Part shown: positions 1 to 8,035 of the stretch, in pieces
Numbering within the stretch: the first letter of the stretch is position 1
Layout of the letters: the number at the start of each line of letters is the position of its first letter
Assembly: GCF_012933655.1 (NCBI RefSeq)
Contig: NZ_JABBJJ010000020.1
Location: 1-64,000, forward strand
Reading direction: 5' to 3'
Length of the DNA stretch: 64,000 nt
DNA from: Pyxidicoccus fallax
GTDB taxonomy: Bacteria > Myxococcota > Myxococcia > Myxococcales > Myxococcaceae
Program-made: the position numbers and the translations under genes
Notes under the pieces: generated by a model
Told to the model about the DNA's origin: nothing
What the model saw: the letters and a program-made list of their open reading frames with translations, nothing else
Database searches by the model: none

Positions 1-12
1 CCCGCAGGGGCG

Positions 13-40
13 CCCGGCGCTGAGACCGCATCGCGCCGGG
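13..40 (-). terminator. Possible terminator hairpin after pepP-like gene
   Basis: A perfect 8-bp inverted repeat (CCCGGCGC at 13-20, GCGCCGGG at 33-40) with a 12-nt loop lies 35 bases past the stop codon of the minus-strand aminopeptidase gene. There is no T-run, so it could be a factor-dependent end or chance in GC-rich DNA. Confidence 0.3.
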
Positions 41-75
41 CTGACGGGAGGCAGAAACTCCCTCCGCGCGGGCCG

Positions 76-1470
76 CTACCGCCCCGCCATGACGGCGGCC
101 TCGACGTCCGAGGCCTCCTTCGGGATGGCGGCGGTGAGCACCTCGTGCCCCTCCGCCGTGACGAGCACGTCGTCCTCGATGCGGATGCCCCGCACGTCCG
201 AGTAGCGCTCCAGCACCGCGCGGTCCAGCCTGTCTCCAGCGCGCGCGGTGAGGCGCGCGTCCCCGAGGATGGCGGGCACCCGGTAGAGGCCCGGCTCAAT
301 CGTCACCGCCATGCCGGGCTCCAAATCCCTGTCCAGCCGCAGGTACCGGTGGCCGAACTCCTTCGAGCGCTCGCGGCCCGGCGCGTAGCCGGCCCGGTCG
401 CCCAGGTCCTCCATGTCGTGCACGTCCAGCCCCAGCAGGTGGCCGATGCCATGGGGGAAGAGCAGCGCGGTGAGGCCGTCCACCACCAGCTCCTCCGGGT
501 CGCCGTGGAGGATGCCCAGCGCCACCAGCCCGCGCGCCATCTCCCGGTGCGCCGCGAGGTGCACGTCCCGGTAGCGCACGCCCGGCCGCACCGCCGCGAT
601 GCTCGCCTTCTGCGCGCACAGCACCACCTCGTACAGCTCGCGCTGCGTCGTGCTGAAGCGCCCCGTCACGGGCCACGTGCGCGTCACGTCGCACGCGAAG
701 CCGCCCGGGCTCTCGCCGCCCACGTCCGCCAGGAGCAGGTCTCCCTCGCGCAGCACGTGGTGGTACTTCAGGTTGTGCAGCACCTCGCCATGCACGGTGA
801 CGATGGGCTGGTACGCCGGGCGCACGTCGCGCGAGACGAACTCCGCCTCCATCGCCGCGCGCACCACCGCCTCCAGCACGCCCGGCCGCGTCGCCCGCAT
901 GCCCGCCAGGTGCGCCGGCGTCGTCGCCTCCGCCGCCCGCCGCAGCTGTGCCTGGGCCACGTCGTCGTGGCGCAGGCGCAGGGCCACCATCGCATCCGCC
1001 AGCGGCACGTCCTGGGGCAGGAGCCGCCCGGGCCGCACCTCGCGGCCGAGCAGCGCCGCCAGGTCCGCGCACGTCTCCAGGTCCGGCGTGGGCAGCGTGG
1101 CCACCGCTCGCGCCTTCGCGGCCCGGGCCAGCGCCTCGGGAAGCGCCGAGCGCGAGCGCACCGGGCAGCCCGTGCGCTCGGACACCTCGGCGAAGCCGGG
1201 CACCTCACCGTCCCACAGCGCGTCGTCGGGGCCGGGGTCGGGCAGGTACAGCGTCCACGCCTCGCCGTCGTACACGCCCATGCCGTCCGGCGCCGCCAGC
1301 CCGAAGAGGTAGAGGAAGTGGCTGGCCGCGCGGAAGGGGAACTGGTCCGCGGCGTAGTTGCGCGGACGCGGGCGGCTCGACGCCATCACGGCCGGGGCGC
1401 CCCCCAGAGCGCGGGCCAGGTGCTCACGCCGCCGCAGGAGGGCGGCGCGCTCGGAAGGGTCAGGAAGCAT
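76..1470 (-). CDS. pepP: Xaa-Pro aminopeptidase (aminopeptidase P family, M24B)
   Basis: 464-aa cytoplasmic metallopeptidase that would remove an N-terminal residue preceding proline. An N-terminal creatinase-like domain (about 1-165) is followed by the pita-bread catalytic domain. The five expected dinuclear-metal ligands are visible: D249, D261, H344 (in HGIGHLLGLDVHD), E392 (in TIEPGLY) and E432 (in RIEDDVLV). Length is close to E. coli PepP (about 440 aa). The start is the first ATG, with only a weak GGGA upstream. It is the last gene of the minus-strand signalling block, 15 bases after a receiver-domain gene, so it is probably co-transcribed with two-component genes. That is an odd pairing for a housekeeping peptidase. 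The family is certain; the gene symbol is by family only. Confidence 0.93.
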   Translation of the reverse strand: MLPDPSERAALLRRREHLARALGGAPAVMASSRPRPRNYAADQFPFRAASHFLYLFGLAAPDGMGVYDGEAWTLYLPDPGPDDALWDGEVPGFAEVSERTGCPVRSRSALPEALARAAKARAVATLPTPDLETCADLAALLGREVRPGRLLPQDVPLADAMVALRLRHDDVAQAQLRRAAEATTPAHLAGMRATRPGVLEAVVRAAMEAEFVSRDVRPAYQPIVTVHGEVLHNLKYHHVLREGDLLLADVGGESPGGFACDVTRTWPVTGRFSTTQRELYEVVLCAQKASIAAVRPGVRYRDVHLAAHREMARGLVALGILHGDPEELVVDGLTALLFPHGIGHLLGLDVHDMEDLGDRAGYAPGRERSKEFGHRYLRLDRDLEPGMAVTIEPGLYRVPAILGDARLTARAGDRLDRAVLERYSDVRGIRIEDDVLVTAEGHEVLTAAIPKEASDVEAAVMAGR

Positions 1471-1485
1471 GGTGGGAGTCCCGGC

Positions 1486-1866
1486 TCAGGCGCCCAGCGG
1501 ACGCTGGGGCAGCAGCTTGAAGAGGAAGGCCAGCAGGTCGTCGAAGTGACCGCCCTTGCGGAACACCGCGTCCACCGGCATGTCGATTTTGCCGTCGTGC
1601 CCGGTGACGAAGACGACCTTCGTCTTCGGCATGTGGTGGCGCACCAGCGGAATCAGCCCGGTGCCGAAGCCATCGCCCAGGCTCTGGTCCAGCAACACCG
1701 CATCGTAGGCGCGCGGCCGGTTCAGCAGGCCCGCGGCCTCCGAGTAGGAGCCGGCCGTCACCACGGCGAAGCCGGCGTCCTCCAGGAGGGCGGCGAGCGT
1801 CATCCGGTTGGACGGGTCGTCCTCCACCAGCAGCAGGCAGCGTCCGAAGGTCCAGCTCGTCTCCAT
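1486..1866 (-). CDS. Single-domain response regulator (REC)
   Basis: 126-aa stand-alone receiver domain with no output domain. The acidic pocket is D16/D17, the phospho-acceptor is D60 (LLDQSLGDG), and the conserved lysine is probably K104. Its start overlaps the stop of the upstream histidine kinase as ATGA (1863-1866), which implies translational coupling and makes that kinase the obvious phosphodonor. With no DNA-binding domain it should act by protein contact or as a relay intermediate. The aminopeptidase gene follows 15 bases downstream. Confidence 0.88.
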   Translation of the reverse strand: METSWTFGRCLLLVEDDPSNRMTLAALLEDAGFAVVTAGSYSEAAGLLNRPRAYDAVLLDQSLGDGFGTGLIPLVRHHMPKTKVVFVTGHDGKIDMPVDAVFRKGGHFDDLLAFLFKLLPQRPLGA

Positions 1867-2606
1867 CACTTGCTCCCCTGATTCTCGTCGCGGCCCACGG
1901 GCCTCGAGGAGCGCCCCGTCTCCACGGCCGTGAACAGGATTTCCACGAACGTGCCCCCCGAGGGGCCCGCGCCCAGGTCCAGCTTCCAGCCATGGCGCAG
2001 CGCCATGCGGTGGACGATGCTCAGCCCCAGCCCCGCGTGACCGGGCCGCGTGGTGAAGAACGGCTCGAAGGCCCGCGAGTACGCCTCCGGCGCCAGCCCC
2101 TCGCCCGTGTCCTCCACCCGCAGGCACACCCCCTCGTCCTCCAAGTCCGAGGTGCGCACGGTGAGCGTACCCCCGCGCGGCATGGCCTCCACCGCGTTGT
2201 CCACGAGGCACGTCACCAGCACCGCCAGGTCCTCCACGTCCAGCCCCACCTCGGTGCGGTCCTTCAGCTCCCGCTCCACCCGCACGCCCTCGGGCAGGTC
2301 CGCCTCGGCCAGCGCGCGCTCCACGCCGTCGCGCGGGTGGCAGCGCGGCTTGGGGCCGGTGCCGGCCTGCGGGCCGCGCTTGGACAAGAGCTCCTCCGCC
2401 GAGGCCAGCTCCTTCTCGATGAGCTGGAAGAAGGTCTCCACCCGCGGGTCCGCCGTCCACGCCTCCGTCTTCTTCATCTGCCGCATCAGGTAGAAGGTGG
2501 CGTTGCGGATGCTGGCGAGCTTGTTGCGCAGGTCGTGCCGCAACGTCGACGCCACCACATCCGCCACCGCGGCCCGCTCCCGCGCCTGCAGCTCTCCGCG
2601 TCCCAT
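1866..2606 (-). CDS. Soluble sensor histidine kinase without input domain
   Basis: 246-aa histidine kinase consisting only of a dimerisation/phospho-acceptor helix (H24 in the TLRHDLRNKLA H-box) and a HATPase domain (N-box VDNAVEAMP, G1 DTGEGL, F-box FEPFFTT, G2 GLGLS). No membrane segment, PAS or GAF domain is present, so its signal must come from a partner. The ATG at 2606 overlaps the upstream dual-receiver gene's stop as ATGA, and its own stop overlaps the downstream receiver start the same way. The frame remains open upstream of 2606, but that part reads as shadow of the neighbouring gene. Confidence 0.87.
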   Translation of the reverse strand: MGRGELQARERAAVADVVASTLRHDLRNKLASIRNATFYLMRQMKKTEAWTADPRVETFFQLIEKELASAEELLSKRGPQAGTGPKPRCHPRDGVERALAEADLPEGVRVERELKDRTEVGLDVEDLAVLVTCLVDNAVEAMPRGGTLTVRTSDLEDEGVCLRVEDTGEGLAPEAYSRAFEPFFTTRPGHAGLGLSIVHRMALRHGWKLDLGAGPSGGTFVEILFTAVETGRSSRPVGRDENQGSK

Positions 2607-3367
2607 CAGTTCCTCGCGCCGGCGGGCCCCCGCGGCTGGCCTCGTACCCGGGCAATCGCCTGCACCAGCTCCCGCAGCGGCACCGGCTTCGTCATACACA
2701 CCACGGCGCCCTGCGCCGCCACCCGCCTGAGCATCTCCGGCACCACGTGGCCGGACATGGCGATGACGGCCACCGACAGGTCCGCCTCGCGCACCTTCGT
2801 CACCAGCTCCGGCCCGCTCATCTCCGGCATCACCAGGTCCAGCACGCACACGTCGTACGAGCCCGACCGGAGCGACGACAGCGCCTCCTCGCCGCTGTAC
2901 ACGGCCTTCGCCCGCAGCCCCACGGTGCTCAGCGCGCGCACCATGGCCTGGGCCACCTTCTCCGTGTCATCCACCACCAGAATCTGCGGGGCCCGCACCG
3001 CGCGCAGAATCGTGTCCAGCGCGTGCGCCACGTCGAAGGGCTTGGGCAGCACGGTGAAGGCGCCCTCGGCGAGCGCGTCATCCACCAGCTCCTCCGCCGT
3101 GAAGGCCGTCATCAGCACCACCGGCATGTCCGGGCGGTCCTGCTTGATGCGGCGGAGCAGGTCCACCCCGTGCAGCCCCGGCATACGGATGTCCGTGAGC
3201 ACCACGTCCACCGAGTGCTCGCTGAGCACCTTGAGGGCGTCCTCGGCGGAGGCCGCCTCCAGCACGGTGTGGCCCTCCAGTTCCAGGTTCGCCGCGAGGG
3301 TGATGCGCAGCGACTCCTCGTCGTCGACCAGCAGGATGCGAGCGGGGACCACTGCCACTTCCTCCAT
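2606..3367 (-). CDS. Dual receiver-domain response regulator (REC-REC)
   Basis: 253-aa protein with two tandem receiver domains: residues about 9-125 (acidic pair D15/D16, phospho-acceptor D59 in LTDIRMPG, lysine K109) and about 127-245 (D133/D134, D177 in VLDLVMPE, lysine in MTKP). There is no DNA-binding or enzymatic output. Such proteins usually serve as phosphorelay hubs. Start choice: an ATG at 3367 gives a 4-base ATGA overlap with the upstream membrane kinase; a GTG directly before it (3370) is also possible. It sits between two kinases, consistent with receiving phosphate from one and handing it to the next (inference). Confidence 0.88.
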   Translation of the reverse strand: MEEVAVVPARILLVDDEESLRITLAANLELEGHTVLEAASAEDALKVLSEHSVDVVLTDIRMPGLHGVDLLRRIKQDRPDMPVVLMTAFTAEELVDDALAEGAFTVLPKPFDVAHALDTILRAVRAPQILVVDDTEKVAQAMVRALSTVGLRAKAVYSGEEALSSLRSGSYDVCVLDLVMPEMSGPELVTKVREADLSVAVIAMSGHVVPEMLRRVAAQGAVVCMTKPVPLRELVQAIARVRGQPRGPAGARN

Positions 3368-4791
3368 CACGCGGCCTGAGCCGCCGCGGACGCGGGGAGC
3401 TGGATGACGAACTCGCTACCCCGCCCCGCCTCACTGCGCACAGAGATTGTGCCCCCGTGACGTTGCACCATGTTGGCGACGATCGCCAGTCCCAAGCCAG
3501 TCCCCCGCGTCTTCGTCGTGAAGAGGGGCTCGAAAATCTTGGGAAGCACGTCTGGAGGGATTCCCGCCCCGTCGTCCACCACGCGGACACACCAGGGGCC
3601 TGCCTCGCCGCCTTCCGCCAGCACTGAAACCACCCCGTCCCGGCCCGGGGGCATGGCCTCTACCGCGTTCTGCACCAGGTTCACCAGGACCTGGCGGAAC
3701 TGCTCCTTGTCCAGGTTGGGCACGGGCAGGGACTCGGGCACGCCGTTGATGATTCGGACGCCCTCGCGCTGGGGCACCACGCCAATGGCCTCGTCCACCA
3801 GCGGCCGCAGCGGGCAGGGCTGGAGCGCGGGCGGGCGCTCGCGCGCGAAGTCGAGCAGGTCGGAGATGATTTTGGCGCACGCGTTCAGCTCGCGCTCCAT
3901 CACGCCCATGAACTGGGAGACGCGCGGGTCCTCCGCCATGCCGGCCGGGTCCCTGGCCATCTTCCGCGACAGGTAGGCGTGGGCGTTGCGCACGGCGGCC
4001 AGCGGGTTGCGCAGCTCGTGGCCCACGCTGGCGGCGAGCTGGCCGACGGCCGCCAGCTTCTCCACCCGGATGAGGTGCTCCTGGAAGCCGCCCAGCTCCC
4101 GGAGGGCACGGTCCAGCTCGCGCGCCTTGGCGCCCTCGCGCTCGCGCGCCAGCTCCAACTCCACGCGCCGCACCGCCACCTCGCGCTGCTCGCGCCACAT
4201 GCCCCGGCACGAGTACACGAGCACCACGTCGAGCGCGGCAATCCAGAGCGCATGCTCCAGGAGGCGCCACCGACCCGGGTCGGCGACGCCATAGACGGAC
4301 TCGGGCCACCACGCGCCGCGCAGGGCGAGGTCCACGAGGACGGCGGCGCTGGAGGAGAACAGCACCCGCGGGTCCCGGTACAGGGCGAGCAGGGCCAGCG
4401 AGGCGAAGACGTGGAAGTGCGCCTCGATGCGGCCCCCGGACAGGTGGACGAACAGCGCGGCCCAGAGCGCCTGGGACACCGCCACCGCGTGCCGGGTGAG
4501 CGCGGCGCCGGGGCGCAGGCGGGCCAGGGTGATGGGCACGAAGGCGAACACCGCGCCCAGCGCGACGGCGGTGTGGACGAAGGGCACGTCCACGAGCAGC
4601 GTCCTGCCGGCCCACGCCCGCGGCGACCACAGCACCGCCACGAGGATGGCGAGCCCCCACTGCACGAGCATCAGCCACGCGAAGAGCTGGTCCGTGCGGC
4701 TGCGCACCTTGGCCAGGTGCTCGCTCAAGAGCAGCGCCGCGCGCTCCTTCAGCCCCCCTTTCGGGCTGGCTTCCTCCGGGACCTGGCTCAT
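3367..4791 (-). CDS. Membrane-bound sensor histidine kinase
   Basis: 474-aa kinase. Residues about 35-195 form five or six hydrophobic membrane segments without a recognisable ligand domain; they contain several histidines (HLSGGRIEAHFHVF, 117-129). A coiled linker (about 200-245) leads to the H-box (H258 in ASVGHELRNPLA) and a HATPase domain with N, G1 (DDGAGIP), F (FEPLFTTK) and G2 (GTGLGLAI) boxes. The histidine-containing loop and multi-helix sensor resemble membrane-integral sensor regions, but I cannot name one. The ATG at 4791 follows GGGAG. The stop overlaps the dual-REC gene start. Confidence 0.88.
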   Translation of the reverse strand: MSQVPEEASPKGGLKERAALLLSEHLAKVRSRTDQLFAWLMLVQWGLAILVAVLWSPRAWAGRTLLVDVPFVHTAVALGAVFAFVPITLARLRPGAALTRHAVAVSQALWAALFVHLSGGRIEAHFHVFASLALLALYRDPRVLFSSSAAVLVDLALRGAWWPESVYGVADPGRWRLLEHALWIAALDVVLVYSCRGMWREQREVAVRRVELELAREREGAKARELDRALRELGGFQEHLIRVEKLAAVGQLAASVGHELRNPLAAVRNAHAYLSRKMARDPAGMAEDPRVSQFMGVMERELNACAKIISDLLDFARERPPALQPCPLRPLVDEAIGVVPQREGVRIINGVPESLPVPNLDKEQFRQVLVNLVQNAVEAMPPGRDGVVSVLAEGGEAGPWCVRVVDDGAGIPPDVLPKIFEPLFTTKTRGTGLGLAIVANMVQRHGGTISVRSEAGRGSEFVIQLPASAAAQAA

Positions 4792-4945
4792 CGGGTGACT
4801 CCCGCGCGGGCCGCGAGCGGGTCCTCCACATGATACGGAAACACGCGAGTCACCGGAGTGGCCCCATGGAAGCGTGCCTGCTCGTCTCCCACCGCGGGGA
4901 GGCACGCGGAACCGCTCGGCGGCTCGCCCGCCTGGAGCGACCGCG

Positions 4946-5383
4946 TCATCGCGCGCCCCGCTTGCGCTCGGCCAGGCCGGAGGTGATGAGGCTCATCTCC
5001 CGCTTGAGGCGGGCGGCCTCCGCCGCGCGGCGGATCATCGCGATGAGCTCGGGTGGCTGGTAGGGCTTGAGCACCAGGTAGAAGAGGCTCTGGGCCTGCT
5101 GCTGGTCCTTGCGGTCCAGGTACTCGCGGTAGCCGGTGACGAGCACCCCTGCGAGGTGCGGGTGCAGCCGCGTCGCCTCGCGCAGCAACTCGATGCCGTT
5201 GCGTCCCGGCATGTGGAAGTCGGTGCAGACGACGTCGAAGCGCCGCAGTGACAGCAGCCGCAGGGCCGAGCCCGCATCGCGCGCGGGGTGGACATCGAAG
5301 TCTTCGGAAAGCACGGCCGCGGTGGTGGTGAGGACGGGCTCCTCATCATCCACCAGCAGCACCTGGAGGCGCTGGGCATTCAT
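4946..5383 (-). CDS. Response regulator with short C-terminal tail
   Basis: 145-aa receiver protein: acidic pocket D12/D13, phospho-acceptor D55 (VCTDFHMPG), T/S at VTGY, and K106 in VLKPYQPPE. The C-terminal tail of about 25 residues is basic and helical (RRAAEAARLKREM). This form (YLVLKPYQPPEL) is common in receivers fused to or partnered with HD-GYP or kinase proteins. It is first in the minus-strand signalling block, 154 bases upstream of the membrane kinase, so it may lead the operon or be transcribed separately. Confidence 0.86.
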   Translation of the reverse strand: MNAQRLQVLLVDDEEPVLTTTAAVLSEDFDVHPARDAGSALRLLSLRRFDVVCTDFHMPGRNGIELLREATRLHPHLAGVLVTGYREYLDRKDQQQAQSLFYLVLKPYQPPELIAMIRRAAEAARLKREMSLITSGLAERKRGAR

Positions 5384-5612
5384 GGCGTGGGTGGACGCAC
5401 GATAGCGCCCACCGCCCCCGTCGCGTCAGGGGGGTGGGCGCGGATTTCCGCCCAATCCCTGGCACCCGCTCCGGGCGTGCAAGGGACTGTGCACCTCTAC
5501 CTACACGACTCCGCGTCTCCCGCGCTCCAGGTGGAACAGCCAGGCGGGAAGAGCGGCACCGCGCACGGAATCCTCCTTTCGAGTTGAGGCGCGGTTCAGG
5601 TGAGCACGGCCC

Positions 5613-5951
5613 TCAGCGGGCGTGATGCGCGTGCAGCGTCTCCGCGTAGTGCTGGAGCTGCCGCCGCGCGGCCTCGAAGGCGTCCGTCACGGCCTGGTAG
5701 GCGTCCTCGTGGCCGGCGCGCTGCTCGGGGTCTCTGGCCGCCACGATGTTCTTGCCGGGGACCGTCAGGTCCACGCGCACGTGGAAGTGCTTGCCCTGCT
5801 GCTTGTGGCGGTGAGGCTCCTCCACCACCACGTGGCACCCCACGATGCCGTCGAAGAACTGCTCCAGCTTGTCCGCGTGGTCACGGATGTGCTCGTTGAG
5901 GCCGTCGCTCGTCGCCATCCCGCGATACGTGATCTGCAGCGCTCGCTTCAT
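5613..5951 (-). CDS. HPF/RaiA-family ribosome-associated protein
   Basis: 112-aa protein of the ribosome hibernation factor fold. It has a beta-alpha-beta N-terminus (QITYRGM, then DHADKLEQFFDGIVGCHVVVEEP), a histidine-rich central strand (HKQQGKHFHVRVDLTVPGK) and a C-terminal helix (YQAVTDAFEAARRQLQHY). This matches the S30AE domain of short HPF/YfiA proteins, which bind the 30S decoding site in stationary or stress phase. It lacks the long C-terminal dimerisation domain of long HPF. The start (5951) is the first ATG of the conserved region. It stands alone, separated by over 200 bases from the genes on either side. Confidence 0.82.
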   Translation of the reverse strand: MKRALQITYRGMATSDGLNEHIRDHADKLEQFFDGIVGCHVVVEEPHRHKQQGKHFHVRVDLTVPGKNIVAARDPEQRAGHEDAYQAVTDAFEAARRQLQHYAETLHAHHAR

Positions 5952-6169
5952 CGTCCGTCCGCCTCGGGTCGTGCCCTCTGTCGGGGCTTCGGTTGCACCC
6001 TCTTCCATTGCATGGACGTTGCCAGCGCCAACCCCGCGAAACCCCGTGGGGATGCCCTCCCGCGCCCGCAGCCTTTGCGGCGAAAAGGGACAGGGCCGCA
6101 GCTCCTGCGGGGCGAAATGCCCCTCGGAGGCGACCCCGGTTCCCTTCGAGGCACCCGCGAGTGCCCGCC

Positions 6170-6775
6170 TCAGCTCGGGGCGGGAATGGGCCCGGGCTCC
6201 ACGGCCTCGGCGGCGGTGGGGAATTGCACGCTCTCCTCGTGGTCCGCCCGGGCCTTCAGCAGCCGGCCCCGCTCCCGGGTGAGATGCAATCCCTCGCCGA
6301 GCCACTCATACGCCCGGTGCAGCACCGAGGACACCGCGGAGAGGGCGAGCACGGAGCCCACCCACCGGACCTGACGCGGTGCCACGACGTGCGCCGCCAG
6401 GAAGCCCGCGGCCACCCACGGGCCCAGGCAGAAGGGACAGCCCACGAGCTGCCCCAGCGCCTTGCGCATGCCCGTGCCGCGAGACGTCTCCTCCACCTCG
6501 CCCGCGGTGGAGTCCTCCTCGAAGCGCACGAAGGGCGCGCGCAGGAAGCTCGTCACCCGGTCCTTCGCCACCAGCCGCGTCAGCGAGTGCGTGGCCACGC
6601 CGAACAGCGCCAGGTCTCCCAGCTCCAGCCGCTCCGGCAACCCCTTGTGCCGGCGCCACCCGAGGAAGCCCGCGAGGGACACGCCATAGGCGCCCGCGAG
6701 CACCGCGTAGGAGCCCAGGGGGTGGTACGCATCGTCATAGCCGGCGAAGAGGCCGGTCTGGGGCGGAGCCTTCAT
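6170..6775 (-). CDS. DUF1360 family membrane protein
   Basis: 201-aa predicted membrane protein. It shows the DUF1360 hallmarks: an N-terminal hydrophobic helix (YAVLAGAYGVSLAGFL), the VATHSLTRLVAKDRVTSFLRAPF region and the GCPFCLGPWVAAGF motif with a Cys pair. The family is found in many bacteria, including spore and envelope contexts, and its molecular function is not known. The start at 6775 is supported by GGAGGG about 9 bases upstream; an in-frame upstream ATG at 6823 lacks such support. Confidence 0.8.
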   Translation of the reverse strand: MKAPPQTGLFAGYDDAYHPLGSYAVLAGAYGVSLAGFLGWRRHKGLPERLELGDLALFGVATHSLTRLVAKDRVTSFLRAPFVRFEEDSTAGEVEETSRGTGMRKALGQLVGCPFCLGPWVAAGFLAAHVVAPRQVRWVGSVLALSAVSSVLHRAYEWLGEGLHLTRERGRLLKARADHEESVQFPTAAEAVEPGPIPAPS

Positions 6776-6892
6776 CGGTGGGTGTCCCTCCGTGTAGCTC
6801 CGGAAGACTGCGCATCCCCCCACACCGACCCAAGGTACAGGCGGGCGGGCGGGCAGGCCCTCGCGGCTCGGTCGCCATGCGCGGCGCGCGAC

Positions 6893-7900
6893 TCAGCCCT
6901 CCGCGTCCACGTCCAGCACCGCCGCGCCGCGCACCTGCCCCGTCCTCAGCGCGGTGAGCGCGGCGTTGGCGTCGGCCAGCGGGAACACCCGCACCTCGGT
7001 GCGCACCGGCACGCTCGGCGCGAGCGCGAGGAAGTCCAGCGCGTCCGCGCGGGTGAGGTTCGCCACCGAGCGCACCACCCGCTCCCCCCAGAGGAGCGCG
7101 TACGGGAACGCGGGGATGTCACTCATGTGGATGCCGCCGCACACCACCACGCCGCCCTTGTCCACGGCGGCGAGCGCCACGGGCACCAGCGCGCCCACCG
7201 GCGCGAAGAGGATGGCCGCGTCCAGCGGCTCCGGCGGCGGCGTGTCCGTGCCACCCGCCCACACCGCGCCCAGCTCCCTCGCGAAGCGCTGGCCCTCCAC
7301 GTCACCGGGACGCGTGAAGGCGAAGACGCGCCGGCCCTGGTAGCGCGCCACCTGGACGAGCACGTGCGCCGCGGCGCCAAAGCCGTAGAGGCCCAGCCGC
7401 TCGGCGTCTCCCGCGAGGCGCAGGCTCCGGAAGCCGATGAGCCCCGCGCACATCAGCGGCGCGGCGTGCACGTCGGAGAAGCCACCGGGAAGCGGGAAGC
7501 AGTAGCGCTCGTGCGCCACCATGAACTCGGCGTAGCCCCCGTCGAGGTGGTAGCCCGTGAAGCGCGCCGTGTCGCAGAGGTTCTCCCGCCCCGAGACGCA
7601 GAAGCGGCACCGGCCACAGCTCCAGCCGAGCCACGGCACTCCCACGCGCGTGCCCTCGGGAAAGGCCATCACGCCCTCGCCCCGGTCCACGACCGTGGCC
7701 ACCACCTCGTGGCCCGGCACCAGCGGCAGCTTCGGGCGCGTCAGCTCGCCGTCCACCACGTGCAGGTCCGTGCGGCACACGGCGCAGGCGTGCACCCGCA
7801 GCAGCAGCTCCTCCGGACCGGGACGGGGGATGGGGAGCCGCTCCTCCCGCAGCGGCTGTCCCGGCGCGTGCAGCACCATCGCCCGCATGGTCCCGTTCAT
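6893..7900 (-). CDS. Zinc-dependent alcohol dehydrogenase (MDR superfamily)
   Basis: 335-aa NAD(P)-dependent alcohol dehydrogenase of the class with VCRTDLHVVDGEL. Catalytic zinc ligands are C42 and the H64-E65 pair in PGHEVV. The structural zinc lobe has four Cys (C95, C98, C101, C109). The Rossmann segment reads YGFGAAAH, the form seen in the AdhP-like subgroup annotated as 'zinc-dependent alcohol dehydrogenase family protein'. Substrate is unknown. ATG 7900 is used here; an internal ATG (7888, MRAMVLH) is the other candidate. A strong hairpin upstream isolates it from the next minus-strand gene. Confidence 0.88.
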   Translation of the reverse strand: MNGTMRAMVLHAPGQPLREERLPIPRPGPEELLLRVHACAVCRTDLHVVDGELTRPKLPLVPGHEVVATVVDRGEGVMAFPEGTRVGVPWLGWSCGRCRFCVSGRENLCDTARFTGYHLDGGYAEFMVAHERYCFPLPGGFSDVHAAPLMCAGLIGFRSLRLAGDAERLGLYGFGAAAHVLVQVARYQGRRVFAFTRPGDVEGQRFARELGAVWAGGTDTPPPEPLDAAILFAPVGALVPVALAAVDKGGVVVCGGIHMSDIPAFPYALLWGERVVRSVANLTRADALDFLALAPSVPVRTEVRVFPLADANAALTALRTGQVRGAAVLDVDAEG

Positions 7901-7953
7901 CGACAGCTCTCCTCGCGCCGCGTGCTCCAGGGCGCTCCGAGGCTGAAAATGGT

Positions 7954-7988
7954 GACGCCCGGAGCGCGGTGAAGCGCACCCGGGCGTC
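7954..7988 (-). terminator. Two-tier GC hairpin, likely terminator of surface-repeat gene
   Basis: Perfect 9-bp outer stem (GACGCCCGG 7954-7962 / CCGGGCGTC 7980-7988) with a nested GCGC/GCGC inner stem and a 6-nt loop. It lies 48 bases after the stop of the minus-strand gene at 8036-9499 and before the alcohol dehydrogenase start. There is no long T-tract. Confidence 0.5.
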
Positions 7989-8035
7989 GAGCAGGCGGGC
8001 GGAGGAATGGTTCCTCCGCCTCGTGGAAGCACACC

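Noticed and set aside
145..1881. Long plus-strand frame opposite the aminopeptidase
   Set aside because: It is His/Arg/Gln-rich antisense sequence of a GC-rich gene; the minus-strand product has full catalytic motifs.
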